Source: Planomicrobium sp. YIM 101495 (GTDB lineage: Bacteria; Bacillota; Bacilli; Bacillales_A; Planococcaceae). Taken from it: 64,000 nt of DNA. Below are positions 22,836-31,629 of the stretch, in pieces. The DNA lies in the NCBI RefSeq assembly GCF_009707665.1, contig NZ_WLZW01000001.1:868001-932000 (forward strand), in the 5' to 3' direction. A program made the translations under genes and the position numbers. Below the pieces are notes generated by a model. It was not told the origin of the DNA, ran no database searches, and was given only the letters and a program-made list of their open reading frames with translations. Position 1 is the first letter of the stretch, and the number at the start of each line of letters is the position of its first letter.

Positions 22836-22990
22836 TTCACTACTTTTCTTGTCATAATTTCCATGCGTAGCTCATTTAGCGTGAGAGGTCCTGTCCTCAC
22901 AGCAAGCTCACTTTATTGTACCAATATCATTGTCATTTATCAATTATGTGTGCATTGGAAATCTAGCGGGGTGGTGGGAAGAGGGAGATC

Positions 22991-23435
22991 GGATGTCGCA
23001 TGGGAATTCGCTGCGTCGCTTCGGACAGGGCTCCCGAAAGAAGCCAAGCTGAGGGACGCTTGTCGTCTTCCTCCGCCCAGTCCAAACCACCTCCTCCGCT
23101 GAGAGTGTGGGAGAAATGATGATAAGATGTCATTTCCATTTTATTCTAATGCTGGTGTTGCGTTAAATGTTTGGGCGGCTGACTGCGTAGGCCGCTGTGG
23201 TTCTGATGGGGAATGCGGAAAAGTCATTTGGGTGTCGCATGGGAATTCGCTGCGTCGCTTCGGACAGGGCTCCCGGAAGAAGCCAAGCTGAGGGACACTT
23301 GTCGTCTTCCTCCACCCAGTCCAAACCACCCCCTCCGCTGAGAGTGTGGGAGAAATGGTGATGAGATGTCATTTTCATTTTATTCTAATGCTGGTGTTGC
23401 GTTAAATGTTTGGGCGGCTGACTGCGTAGGCCGCC
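22991..23435 (+). repeat. A elements, copies 3 and 4 (tandem)
   Basis: Copy 3 spans 22991-23195 and copy 4 23231-23435, about 205 bp each at a 239-240 bp period. Both begin GTCGCATGGGAATTCGC (or nearly so) and end GGGCGGCTGACTGCGTAGG plus CCGC. They are more alike to each other than to copies 1 and 2. Confidence 0.85.
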
Positions 23436-23597
23436 GCTCTCAGTTGATTTTATGTGTAAAAGTTATCGGGAGCGCATCATTATTGATCACTTCTTATCCA
23501 GCATCGCATTGTAACTAAAAATTGATGATATTTGACGAGATGATCAGAAGATACGCCAAATATATCCGGCTTGCTCATTATTAAGTGTGAAAAACTT

Positions 23598-23652
23598 GAG
23601 TCGACATTAGAATGCCACGAGTCACAACTAAATTTAAAATGAGAATTCCCTG
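23598..23652 (+). repeat. 21 bp phased array R3, core GAGTC
   Basis: GAGTCGACAT at 23598, GAGTCACAAC at 23619 and a degenerate GAGAATTCCC at 23641 are spaced 21 and 22 bp. Best read as a decayed version of array R2. Confidence 0.55.
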
Positions 23653-23754
23653 AGCTTGCCCACTAATATCTGACACCTTCTGGTAGAAAGCGACAAAGGC
23701 AGCTAGGCTCGATTCATCCAAATCATCCGAATTCTATCCCACTCCCCTTCTCGA

Positions 23755-23910
23755 ACGAGCTGAGCCGAAATGGAGGAGCGAGTGTGCCGGAGACTTAGAG
23801 TGTTGCCGAGACCCCGCAGGTTGCGCAGCGACCGAGGAGACTCGGCGACGCTCCTCCAGCACGCGAGCTCTGAAATGGAGGTCAGCCAGTCTCCTCTCCC
23901 TCCCCCATCG
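23755..23910 (+). repeat. C element, copy 2
   Basis: Apex at 23808-23844 with hairpin GGTTGC-GCA-GCGACC (23819-23833). Below the apex GTTGCCGAG pairs with CTCGGCGAC, and further out GAGCGAGTGTGCCGGAG pairs imperfectly with CTCCTCCAGCACGCGAGCTC. The result is a long two-part stem. Ends CTCTGAAATGGAGGTCAGCC. Confidence 0.8.
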
Positions 23911-23946
23911 AAGTCAACCAATCTCCTTTTCCTCTTTCTCTCCAAA

Positions 23947-23992
23947 ACAAAAAACCACCTACTCCGTCAATACACTGACGGAGTAGGTGGTT
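23947..23992 (-). terminator. ftsZ terminator
   Basis: Minus-strand perfect 17 bp stem AACCACCTACTCCGTCA and its complement (23953-23992), then TTTTGTTT. Confidence 0.92.
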
Positions 23993-24007
23993 TCAATTCC
24001 ACTTGAA

Positions 24008-25192
24008 TTAGCGTCTTCTGCGGTTGCGCAGGAATGTTGGGATGTCTAGTGCGTCTTCCTGTTGGCGTTCCTGGCGCTGTGGCTCTTGTTGGTAAGTCGG
24101 AGCCTGCTCTTCACGTTGTGGCTGCTGGCTTTCTCTGCGCTGTTCGCGAATCGGAGCCTGCTGCTGTTGCGGTTGAGCTTGTTGGCGTCCTCCGCCGAAA
24201 CCAGTTGCACGAGGCTGTCTGACACCTGGCTGCAATTGTTCTTCGGAGAAACCAGTCGCGATGACCGTGACGATGATTTCGTCTTTCAAGTTATCGTTGA
24301 TGACCGAGCCGAAGATCATGTTGACATCTTCATCCGATGCAGAAGCGACGATGTCGGCTGCTTCTTGTACTTCATATAGGCTCAAGTTCGATCCGCCCGT
24401 TATGTTCATGAGAACACCTTTCGCGCCGTCGACTGAAACTTCAAGTAGTGGGCTGGATACTGCTTTTTTCGCGGCTTCCGAAGCACGGTTCTCGCCTGAA
24501 GAGACACCAATGCCCATCAATGCAGAACCTTTGTTGGACATGATTGTCTTCACGTCTGCGAAGTCAAGGTTGATTAATCCTGGGACTGCGATCAAGTCGG
24601 AGATGCCTTGAACACCTTGGCGAAGAACATTGTCCGCTTCGCGGAATGCTTCAAGCATCGGTGTGTTTTTGTCGACGATTTCAAGAAGACGGTCGTTCGG
24701 GATGACGATCAATGTATCGACCGATTCCTTCATTGTACCGATTCCTGTGATTGCTTGTGTCGACCGCTTGCGACCTTCGAATGTGAATGGACGCGTCACG
24801 ACACCTACCGTCAATGCGCCAAGATCTTTTGCGATTTGAGCGATGACCGGTGCAGCACCTGTACCAGTTCCTCCGCCCATACCAGCTGTAACGAAGACCA
24901 TGTCTGCACCGCGAAGTGCTTCTTCGATCTGCTCTTTACTTTCTTCAGCCGCTTTTTTACCGACTTCAGGATTAGCACCGGCACCAAGGCCGCGTGTCAA
25001 TTTCCCTCCGATTTGCAAACGGACTTCCGCTTTCGACAAGTTGAGTGCTTGTGCATCCGTGTTGACTGCGATGAATTCCACACCTTGGACTCCATGTTCG
25101 ATCATCCGGTTGACAGCGTTGTTTCCGCCGCCGCCGACACCGATTACTTTAATAACTGCAAGTGCATCTATTGCTGTATCGAATTCCAACAT
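24008..25192 (-). CDS. ftsZ: Cell division protein FtsZ
   Basis: 394-residue tubulin homologue that polymerises into the division ring. The GTP-binding signature [13 protein letters not shown] is near residue 108, with the upstream [13 protein letters not shown] loop at about 18. A Gln-rich variable linker follows residue 316, and the protein ends with the conserved FtsA/SepF-binding peptide [12 protein letters not shown]. Start ATG has GGGAGGAAA upstream. Lies 53 bp after ftsA and shares its promoter region. Confidence 0.98.
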   Translation of the reverse strand: MLEFDTAIDALAVIKVIGVGGGGNNAVNRMIEHGVQGVEFIAVNTDAQALNLSKAEVRLQIGGKLTRGLGAGANPEVGKKAAEESKEQIEEALRGADMVFVTAGMGGGTGTGAAPVIAQIAKDLGALTVGVVTRPFTFEGRKRSTQAITGIGTMKESVDTLIVIPNDRLLEIVDKNTPMLEAFREADNVLRQGVQGISDLIAVPGLINLDFADVKTIMSNKGSALMGIGVSSGENRASEAAKKAVSSPLLEVSVDGAKGVLMNITGGSNLSLYEVQEAADIVASASDEDVNMIFGSVINDNLKDEIIVTVIATGFSEEQLQPGVRQPRATGFGGGRQQAQPQQQQAPIREQRRESQQPQREEQAPTYQQEPQRQERQQEDALDIPTFLRNRRRR

Positions 25193-25245
25193 TCTATTTT
25201 CCTCCCAAGTTTGATCTGCTTTTTCAAGCTTATGTCAAAGTGATT

Positions 25246-26520
25246 TTATTCGAAGAAACGGTCAAACATCTTTTTAGCTTTCGTGACGACGCCTTCACCA
25301 TTATTTTTCGCTTTTTTCTGTTTAACCGGTTTAGAAGGTTCGAAGTCGTAAGCTTCCTGCTCCACGCTTACGCCCGTATCATAACCGTAAAACAGATCTT
25401 CGTCATATGCATGTCTGATCAACCCGACGGCTGTCGTGTATTTTGGTTCGCGTACGCCGATGTATTCAGGTTCGAATAAACGGACACGTGTCTGCATAAT
25501 CGTGCGGGCCAGTTCTTGAATTCCTTCGAGCTTCGCCATGCCGCCAGTCAAGACGACGCCTCCTGGAAGGTCTTGCACACCCATTGCATATAATTCATCC
25601 AAAATCAGTTCGAAAAGTTCTTCCAGGCGAACCCCGATTATTTCAGATATGTATTTTTGGCTGTATTGTTCTTTCGTGCCGGATCCGATGACAGGGACTT
25701 CGAACAGTTCGTCTTCAGAAGCATCGTCGTAAAAAGCATGACCATACTGGAGTTTGATTTGTTCTGCCTGTTCCGCCGGCGTTTTCAAGACGATGGACAA
25801 ATCTTTCGTCACATTGTCCCCACCGACCGGAATCATCGATGCTGCACGAAGATGTCCGTCTTGGAAGAAAGCGAGTGACGTAGATCCGCCCCCGATGTCG
25901 ATCAAGACAGTCCCGTGATTCTTCTCATCTTCCGTCAATGCATATTCACCAGCAACGTAAGGCTGCATGTAGATTTCTCTGATTTCAAGGCCTGCACGCT
26001 CTACACAGCGTAACACATTATGCAGGATCGTTTTGGAAGTCGTCACCATCGTACCGTCCATTTCGAGACGGATGCCGATCATGCCGCGCGGATCATTGAT
26101 TTCATCCTGCCCATCCACAATGTACTGCTCACGGACCACGTTGACGATTTCACGTTCAGGCGGGATGGAAATCACTTGTGCCGCATCCAATACGCGGTAT
26201 AGGTCATCGTTCGTCACTTCACGATTTTCATTATTGACTGCGACTACCCCTTTGACCGGGTGTATTTGAACTTGATTGGCAGGAATTCCTAGCACCACTT
26301 CGCGGATGGACGTTCCTACCATTCGTTCTGCCTGTTCCACCGCTTTTTTAATGGATTGCACCGTTGCATCTATATCAACAATCGCACCTTTTTTAATTCC
26401 ACTCGATTTAACATTCCCGACTCCAATAACATGTACTGAGTTTCCAGCCATTTCTCCAATCAATACTTTTATCGAAGAAGAGCCGATATCCAAACTCACA
26501 TATAATTCTGATTGATTCAA
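25246..26520 (-). CDS. ftsA: Cell division protein FtsA
   Basis: 424-residue actin-like ATPase that anchors FtsZ to the membrane. The phosphate-1 motif SLDIGSSSIKVLIGE is at residues 9-23, a second nucleotide loop is VLIDIGGGSTSLAFF, and the adenosine motif is VVLTGGMAKLEGI. The C-terminal segment KAKKMFDRFFE is the usual membrane-binding amphipathic helix. Translation starts at TTG (26518-26520), 7 bases after AAGGAGGTG. Confidence 0.97.
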   Translation of the reverse strand: MNQSELYVSLDIGSSSIKVLIGEMAGNSVHVIGVGNVKSSGIKKGAIVDIDATVQSIKKAVEQAERMVGTSIREVVLGIPANQVQIHPVKGVVAVNNENREVTNDDLYRVLDAAQVISIPPEREIVNVVREQYIVDGQDEINDPRGMIGIRLEMDGTMVTTSKTILHNVLRCVERAGLEIREIYMQPYVAGEYALTEDEKNHGTVLIDIGGGSTSLAFFQDGHLRAASMIPVGGDNVTKDLSIVLKTPAEQAEQIKLQYGHAFYDDASEDELFEVPVIGSGTKEQYSQKYISEIIGVRLEELFELILDELYAMGVQDLPGGVVLTGGMAKLEGIQELARTIMQTRVRLFEPEYIGVREPKYTTAVGLIRHAYDEDLFYGYDTGVSVEQEAYDFEPSKPVKQKKAKNNGEGVVTKAKKMFDRFFE

Positions 26521-26564
26521 TCCACGGCACCTCCTTAAGTTAAACTATAGGTTCTGTTAATACC

Positions 26565-26593
26565 ATTCTATTGTAATTCCCTTGCCTTGTCTA
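26565..26593 (-). promoter_or_regulatory. Probable SigA promoter of ftsA-ftsZ
   Basis: Minus-strand TAGACA (26588-26593), 17 bp spacer, TAGAAT (26565-26570), each one mismatch from consensus; lies between sbp and ftsA. Confidence 0.5.
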
Positions 26594-26630
26594 AGAAAAT
26601 TCGCAGACTTTGCAATTTCGTGTATAATTT

Positions 26631-26993
26631 TTAAGATAATTCTGTTTGTGTCTTCTTTTTCGCCCATTTTTCCAAGAGCATCCGCCGAATTACAGCGATA
26701 TTCTGGAACAACCTGACTCCAAAAGCAAATACTGCTGCTAAGTAAAGATCGACTCCGAGATGCACTCCAAGGAATGCAAGACTCGCCGCCAATACAATAT
26801 TGAAGAAAAAACCCGAAACGAAGATTTTATCATCGTAGACATTTTGTAGATGTGCCCGAATACCGCCAATCAATGTATCCAACGAGGCAAGTACGGCGAT
26901 CGACAAGTAGTTCGTATAAGCTGATGGAATCTGGATGTCCGTCAATAAGCCAAGGGCGGCGCCGAGGAATAGGCCCAATATCGGTAGCCACAT
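26631..26993 (-). CDS. sbp: Small basic protein (Sbp family)
   Basis: 120-residue membrane protein with three or four hydrophobic helices and a basic C-terminus (RRMLLEKWAKKK). It matches the small basic protein encoded just upstream of ftsA in Bacillus (GLLTDIQIPSAYTNYLSIAVLASLDTLIGG region). Function unknown. It follows the second DUF881 gene by 2 bases and so belongs to the same transcript. Confidence 0.88.
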   Translation of the reverse strand: MWLPILGLFLGAALGLLTDIQIPSAYTNYLSIAVLASLDTLIGGIRAHLQNVYDDKIFVSGFFFNIVLAASLAFLGVHLGVDLYLAAVFAFGVRLFQNIAVIRRMLLEKWAKKKTQTELS

Positions 26994-26995
26994 CC

Positions 26996-27712
26996 TTATT
27001 CCTCCTCTGCCAGCTGAAGTACGGAGAGGTTCAACTCTCCTTCATAAGCCGGGATGGTGATCTGGTGTTGCGGTTTGGATACTTCGACGCTCAAGTTATC
27101 GATATACAAGTCCTGGATGATTGGGGACACGACAAGCTGGTTGTAGAGCCGCTCTATGTCTTCTTCCGATTCAGCAGCCACTAAGATCTCAAATGGCGGG
27201 CTCGTCAGCGGAAGTGTATTGATTGTGGTCGTCCCATTGATGTACCGAATTGCCGTCGAATTGATGATGCGCTGACCATCGACCGACACTTGGGCATCCA
27301 CCGTCCGATTGATTTCGTTCAGGAAACGGCTCAGCATGTCTGGTGCAATCTGTTCGATCTCCAGGCCTAATGCGACCGCTTCCAATGACGGCTTGATCAT
27401 CACTTCGAGTCCTGGTCCTGACTGCTCGGTCAAACCAGCTTCATTGCGTAGTTTTTCGATTGTTTCTTTCAATGCCTGCTCTGGGCTTTCGCTTGCGACC
27501 GCTCCGTAATTATCGAGGGTCTCGTCCGCCAAGCTGATTTCCGATAATAATTCAGAGTGGAGCTGCTTCTCTTGCGTAAGCTCCTGCCTAATTTCCCACA
27601 CACCCCGGACTTCACGTGGATCCGTCCCATTAACAGTATTGTACTGGGTCGACATCATCAAACCGATGATGAATAGGATTCCTGCAAAATACGCCAAGGA
27701 TTTGTTTTTCAT
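26996..27712 (-). CDS. DUF881 family protein (YlxX-like)
   Basis: 238 residues: N-terminal membrane segment (about 7-22), a coiled-coil stretch (residues 40-90) and a C-terminal DUF881 domain (about 95-215, e.g. VSVDGQRIINSTAIRYING and PPFEILVAAE). Second of two adjacent DUF881 paralogues between divIB and ftsA, the B. subtilis ylxW/ylxX arrangement. Function not established; the context suggests a division or envelope role. Confidence 0.85.
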   Translation of the reverse strand: MKNKSLAYFAGILFIIGLMMSTQYNTVNGTDPREVRGVWEIRQELTQEKQLHSELLSEISLADETLDNYGAVASESPEQALKETIEKLRNEAGLTEQSGPGLEVMIKPSLEAVALGLEIEQIAPDMLSRFLNEINRTVDAQVSVDGQRIINSTAIRYINGTTTINTLPLTSPPFEILVAAESEEDIERLYNQLVVSPIIQDLYIDNLSVEVSKPQHQITIPAYEGELNLSVLQLAEEE

Positions 27713-27728
27713 GCAACTCCCCCCTCAA

Positions 27729-28469
27729 TTATGATTCTGTCAGTAAAGCAGGCATCGAGATCGTCTGACTTTGTTCGAGTGTGACGACTAAGTTGTCGTT
27801 GACGAGCTGATCCAGCACACCACCGTTCAACTGCATCGCCGCAGCGAGTACATCCGCTTTACCGATCGCTTCGATAATGAAAGGAGCCGGGTGTTGAATG
27901 CCATCGACTGTGATGACTGGTCCAGTGCATACGATGTAAGAATTACCATCGATGCGCTGACCGTTGATCGCAATCGCTTGGGCGCCCGAAATATTCAATT
28001 CATTGATCACTTGGAATATATGACCTTCGTGGACGATGAAATCGTTCGGATTCAAGTTGCCGGTTCCATAATCGGCGTCGTTCAAGACCACGCGCAACCC
28101 TTCGCCTTGAATCGGCATATCGCCGAGCCATAAGCGAAGTTGTTCAGCCTCCAACGCATAGTTCGCAAAGTCTTCTTCATTTTCGGAGAAATCCTGCTCG
28201 TACTCTTGCACCAAGGCTTGCTTGTCCTGCAGCTCTTCACGCAATTCTTTATTGCGCTCCTGCTGTTCGATCAGTTGTTCACGGAAATATTCTTCCTGCC
28301 CGAAATATTCCCCGCCTGTATACTCCTCTTCATCGCTTCCCGATCCCGACAAGTTATAAGAATAGGCTAAGATGAAGCCGAGGACGATAAAGGCGATCGT
28401 AAACAAAATGGATTTTCTGGATTTCTTTTTATTCGGGGTCTGTGTCCTCGAATTCTTCAACTGCTTCAC
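27729..28469 (-). CDS. DUF881 family protein (YlxW-like)
   Basis: 246 residues: a basic N-terminus, one membrane segment (about 22-40), a strong coiled coil (residues 60-105, rich in E/Q/R) and a DUF881 domain (about 115-240) with DADYGTGNLNPNDFIVHEG and AIAINGQRIDGNSYI. The GTG start (28467-28469) is inside the 3' end of divIB, giving a 41-base overlap; a TTG three codons later is an alternative. Confidence 0.85.
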   Translation of the reverse strand: MKQLKNSRTQTPNKKKSRKSILFTIAFIVLGFILAYSYNLSGSGSDEEEYTGGEYFGQEEYFREQLIEQQERNKELREELQDKQALVQEYEQDFSENEEDFANYALEAEQLRLWLGDMPIQGEGLRVVLNDADYGTGNLNPNDFIVHEGHIFQVINELNISGAQAIAINGQRIDGNSYIVCTGPVITVDGIQHPAPFIIEAIGKADVLAAAMQLNGGVLDQLVNDNLVVTLEQSQTISMPALLTES

Positions 28470-29241
28470 CTTCTAATGGTTCCTCTTCTGGTAGTCCATC
28501 CCCATACACTTCATCGAAGGAGCGGAAAAAGACCCCTACTTCCATATCGAAAATCCCTTTCTGCCCGTCCTCCAATTGTGAGACGACAGATGGATAATAA
28601 TTCAATTTCTCAGCAAGCGTTCCCATGACAATCTGGACTTCATTGCCGTCGGTCATATAGAGGGTCATATAGACACTTCCCTCGATTCTATCTGTTTCGA
28701 CGATCTGCGAGATCAATTGGTAGGACGAGGAATTGAGGTTGCTCAACTGTACTGCCAGCTTCTCACGGCTTTCCTCGTCTTCGAAGCCGGTGATAACCGG
28801 TCCATCGATCTTTTCCACAGGTTCATCCGATGCGTATCCATTGGCCAGTAATGATTGAAACCCTCCGCCGCGTTCAAGGAAGCCGATCGGTTCGAATTCC
28901 TCGATAGTGATGGCGACGTTCGTCAACCAGTCCTTTTGCACGTCAGCCTTATCGACCCATGGCAACTGCTCCAGTTCCTTTTTGATGTCCGCCTCACTGA
29001 ATGACCACATGGAATCTCCGGGTGAAAGCCCACTTTCCGTTATATACCGCTGCTCTTCGTAAAGAACCGCACCGTCGACCGAGATCTCTTGAATTTCACT
29101 ATACGGCGTTTGACTATAGATCAATACAGCAAGCAAAAGCAGAAAAAGGAACAACAGTGCAACGAATTTGCGATTGGTTCTTTTTTTCCGCCGCTCTCGG
29201 AGTGACGGGATGCGTTCTTCGATGTCGATCACTTTGTCCAT
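28429..29241 (-). CDS. divIB: Cell division protein DivIB (FtsQ-like)
   Basis: 270-residue single-pass protein of the divisome, partner of FtsL and DivIC. A short basic cytoplasmic segment is followed by a membrane helix at about 32-48 and a POTRA domain beginning YSEIQEISVDGAVLYEEQRYITESG. The beta domain follows, with an acidic tail. Start at the ATG ending at 29241 (MDKVIDIEER) after AGAAGGAG; an in-frame ATG 12 codons earlier lacks such support. It follows murD directly, where B. subtilis has spoVE, murG and murB between them. Confidence 0.93.
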   Translation of the reverse strand: MDKVIDIEERIPSLRERRKKRTNRKFVALLFLFLLLLAVLIYSQTPYSEIQEISVDGAVLYEEQRYITESGLSPGDSMWSFSEADIKKELEQLPWVDKADVQKDWLTNVAITIEEFEPIGFLERGGGFQSLLANGYASDEPVEKIDGPVITGFEDEESREKLAVQLSNLNSSSYQLISQIVETDRIEGSVYMTLYMTDGNEVQIVMGTLAEKLNYYPSVVSQLEDGQKGIFDMEVGVFFRSFDEVYGDGLPEEEPLEGEAVEEFEDTDPE

Positions 29242-29273
29242 AATGGCTGCTCCTTCTTTTGGATCCCGACCGT

Positions 29274-30635
29274 TCAATTACCGGCGGTCAGTTTTTTGAC
29301 GGCATCAATGAAAGCATCTCCACGAATTTCGAAGCTCTCATATTGATCCCAGCTGGCACAGGCCGGGGAAAGTAAAATGGTGTCCCCTGCCTCCGACAAG
29401 GCAATCGCTTTTTCGACAGCTTCTTCCATGCCTTCTACGGATATGGTGTCCCCCACCCCGCAGCTCTTACCGAATTCCGTGAAACGTTCAGCAGTTTCTC
29501 CGAATGTCACAAGTGCTTTCACACGGTTCATATATGGGCGCATCTCTTCGATCGAATGATTCCGTTCCAAGCCGCCTGCAAGCAAGACGATGTTTCCTGA
29601 AAATGCTTCGAGCGCTGATTTCGTTGCCAGCGCATTCGTCGCTTTGGAATCGTTGTAGAATTTTCTTCCACGCCAGTCCACGATGAACTGTGAACGGTGC
29701 TTCACACCGGTAAAGGACGTCAGAACACGTTGAATGGTTTCCACTGTCCCGCCCCAAAGTAATGCTGCAGCAGTTGCTGCCAAGATATTCTCCAAGTTAT
29801 GCTGACCTGCCAGCAAGATTTTCCTGCGTTCGATCAGCGGTTTTCCTTGCCAGTATACGCACTGGTCATCCGCACTGATATGCTCCTCGGTCCGTCCTTT
29901 CATTGTGAAAGGGACGAGCTTTGCAACAGACTGTTCAGCATGGGCCACGACTGCCGGTTGATCAGCGTTATAAATGAGCAGATCGTCCGGTGTTTGGTTT
30001 TTCGTGATATTCAATTTCGATTCATGGTAATCTTCACGGCTGTCATGGTAGTCGAGGTGTGCATCATATAAGTTCGTCAAGATGGCGATGTCCGGGCGGA
30101 ACTGCTCGGTCCCTTTCAATTGGAAGGAAGAGAGTTCCGTAACGATGACGTTGTCAGGTGTCGCCAGTTCAGCGACGCCACTCGCCACCGTTCCTATATT
30201 CCCTGCAATCAACGGTTTCTTCGCATCCTGGTTCAGCATATGGAAAAGCAGCGTTGTCGTCGTTGTCTTGCCGTTGGATCCTGTGACACCGATGAAAGGC
30301 GCCTCACTAATCAAGTAAGCAAGCTCCACTTCTGTCCAAACTGGAATATTCCGCTCCATCGCCGTTTGGACAAGTGCGTTCGTATACGGGATTCCAGGAT
30401 TTTTGACGACCAGTTCAAAGCCCTCGTCAAGCAAGTCTTCGGGGTGACGGCCGCAAATGACCGTGATTCCCATGTTCAATAAGTTCTGTGCTTCCGGATT
30501 GTCTTCGAACGGCTTCGCGTCGTTGACTGTCACGAAAGCGCCGAGCTTATGAAGGATGCGTGCAGCGGTCAAACCACTCTTCGCGAGTCCCAGTACCAAT
30601 ACTTTCTTCTGTTGAACTTGTGGTACTTGTTTCAA
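29274..30635 (-). CDS. murD: UDP-N-acetylmuramoylalanine--D-glutamate ligase
   Basis: 453-residue cytoplasmic Mur ligase adding D-Glu to UDP-MurNAc-L-Ala. The ATP-binding P-loop GVTGSNGKTTTT is near residue 117. Central-domain motifs ELSSFQL and NLYDAHLDYH, and the C-terminal KATNALATKSALEAF, match the family. Abuts mraY (next base). Lies in the reduced dcw cluster without murE, murG or a ftsW/spoVE gene nearby. Confidence 0.97.
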   Translation of the reverse strand: MKQVPQVQQKKVLVLGLAKSGLTAARILHKLGAFVTVNDAKPFEDNPEAQNLLNMGITVICGRHPEDLLDEGFELVVKNPGIPYTNALVQTAMERNIPVWTEVELAYLISEAPFIGVTGSNGKTTTTTLLFHMLNQDAKKPLIAGNIGTVASGVAELATPDNVIVTELSSFQLKGTEQFRPDIAILTNLYDAHLDYHDSREDYHESKLNITKNQTPDDLLIYNADQPAVVAHAEQSVAKLVPFTMKGRTEEHISADDQCVYWQGKPLIERRKILLAGQHNLENILAATAAALLWGGTVETIQRVLTSFTGVKHRSQFIVDWRGRKFYNDSKATNALATKSALEAFSGNIVLLAGGLERNHSIEEMRPYMNRVKALVTFGETAERFTEFGKSCGVGDTISVEGMEEAVEKAIALSEAGDTILLSPACASWDQYESFEIRGDAFIDAVKKLTAGN

Positions 30636-31604
30636 TTAGATTCCCCCCAATCCGATAGCAATCATTGCGGCCATTAAGCCGACAAACCAGAAAATGAGTA
30701 CGACTTTCCATTCGGACCAGCCGCTCAATTCGAAATGATGGTGAATCGGACTCATCTTGAAAATCCGTTTTTTGCGGATTTTGAAGCTACCGACCTGTAA
30801 AATGACTGATAATGTTTCGATGACGAAGACGAGTCCAATGAGCAATAGCAGCAATTCCTGTTTCAACAGAACCGAAACCATTGCTAGTGCTCCACCGAGT
30901 GCGAGTGAACCTGTATCTCCCATGAAAACTTTTGCCGGAAACTTGTTGAAGATCAAGAAGCCGAGTAGTGCACCTGCCACTGCGAATGTGAAGAGTGCGA
31001 CGCCGAGCTGATCTTGCTGAATCGCAATCCAGCCGAATGTTGCAAATGCGATCGAAGCTGTCCCGGCCACGAGTCCATCAAGTCCATCGGTAAGATTGAC
31101 TGCGTTGGAGAAGCCGACGAGCCAAAAAATCAGGAACAAGACGTAGATGACAGACAAATCGATTTCCCATGAAGTGAATGGAATCCCGATATTCGTGTCG
31201 AATCCGAGTGTGCGCAGAAGGAAGAACGCGATGATCGCGATGACGATCTGTCCGATCAGCTTCTGCAAAGACGTCAAGCCGAGGTTCCGCTTGAATGCGA
31301 CTTTGATGAAATCATCGAGGAAACCGATGAGTCCGAAGCCGATCAAGACCAGCAACAGTACCCAGATTTCTGCAGTCAAGACTTCCGCATACATGGATGC
31401 TGCGACGACCGAAACGAGAATCGCCAATAAATAAGCGATTCCCCCCATCGTCGGTGTCCCCGTTTTTGCCATATGTGATTGTGGACCTTCTTCACGGATG
31501 CTTTGTCCGAATTTCATCCGTCTGAGCATCGGGATGAAAGCCGGAACCAAGATTGCACTCAGGACGAATGCAAGACCGAATGCCATTAAAATATACACGT
31601 TCAT
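30636..31604 (-). CDS. mraY: Phospho-N-acetylmuramoyl-pentapeptide-transferase
   Basis: 322-residue polytopic membrane enzyme that transfers phospho-MurNAc-pentapeptide to undecaprenyl phosphate, forming lipid I. About ten hydrophobic segments. The Mg-binding aspartate motifs are visible in GFLDDFIKV, NLTDGLDGLVAG and FMGDTGSLALGG, and the conserved HHHFELSGWSE loop is near the C-terminus. Located 25 bp after pbpB. Confidence 0.97.
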   Translation of the reverse strand: MNVYILMAFGLAFVLSAILVPAFIPMLRRMKFGQSIREEGPQSHMAKTGTPTMGGIAYLLAILVSVVAASMYAEVLTAEIWVLLLVLIGFGLIGFLDDFIKVAFKRNLGLTSLQKLIGQIVIAIIAFFLLRTLGFDTNIGIPFTSWEIDLSVIYVLFLIFWLVGFSNAVNLTDGLDGLVAGTASIAFATFGWIAIQQDQLGVALFTFAVAGALLGFLIFNKFPAKVFMGDTGSLALGGALAMVSVLLKQELLLLLIGLVFVIETLSVILQVGSFKIRKKRIFKMSPIHHHFELSGWSEWKVVLIFWFVGLMAAMIAIGLGGI

Positions 31605-31629
31605 AAATAGAGCTCCTTTTACTTAATTC

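Larger units (their letters stand above)
22836..23945. repeat. Composite repeat island 2 (A-A-21 bp array-B-C), between ylmE and ftsZ
   Basis: 1.1 kb without a convincing gene. Plus-strand order is identical to island 1: tandem A copies (22991-23435), phased array (23598-23652), hairpin B (23671-23700, with arms around CTTCTGGTAGAAAG) and element C (23755-23910). Nothing recognisable in 22850-22985 or 23440-23590. It occupies the place where B. subtilis carries spoIIGA-sigE-sigG-ylmA-ylmC-ylmD. Confidence 0.8.

Noticed and set aside
22563-23102. 179-codon plus-strand frame spanning ylmE and island 2
   Set aside because: Its first half is antisense to ylmE and its second half is repeat A; composition is not protein-like and no start signal is seen.
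23163-23378. 71-codon minus-strand frame in A copy 4, with similar frames in copies 1 and 2 (ending SAWLLPGA-like)
   Set aside because: The frames have different starts and ends and diverge after the shared part, there is no ribosome binding site, and frames are open on both strands of the repeat. Better explained by nucleotide repeat conservation.
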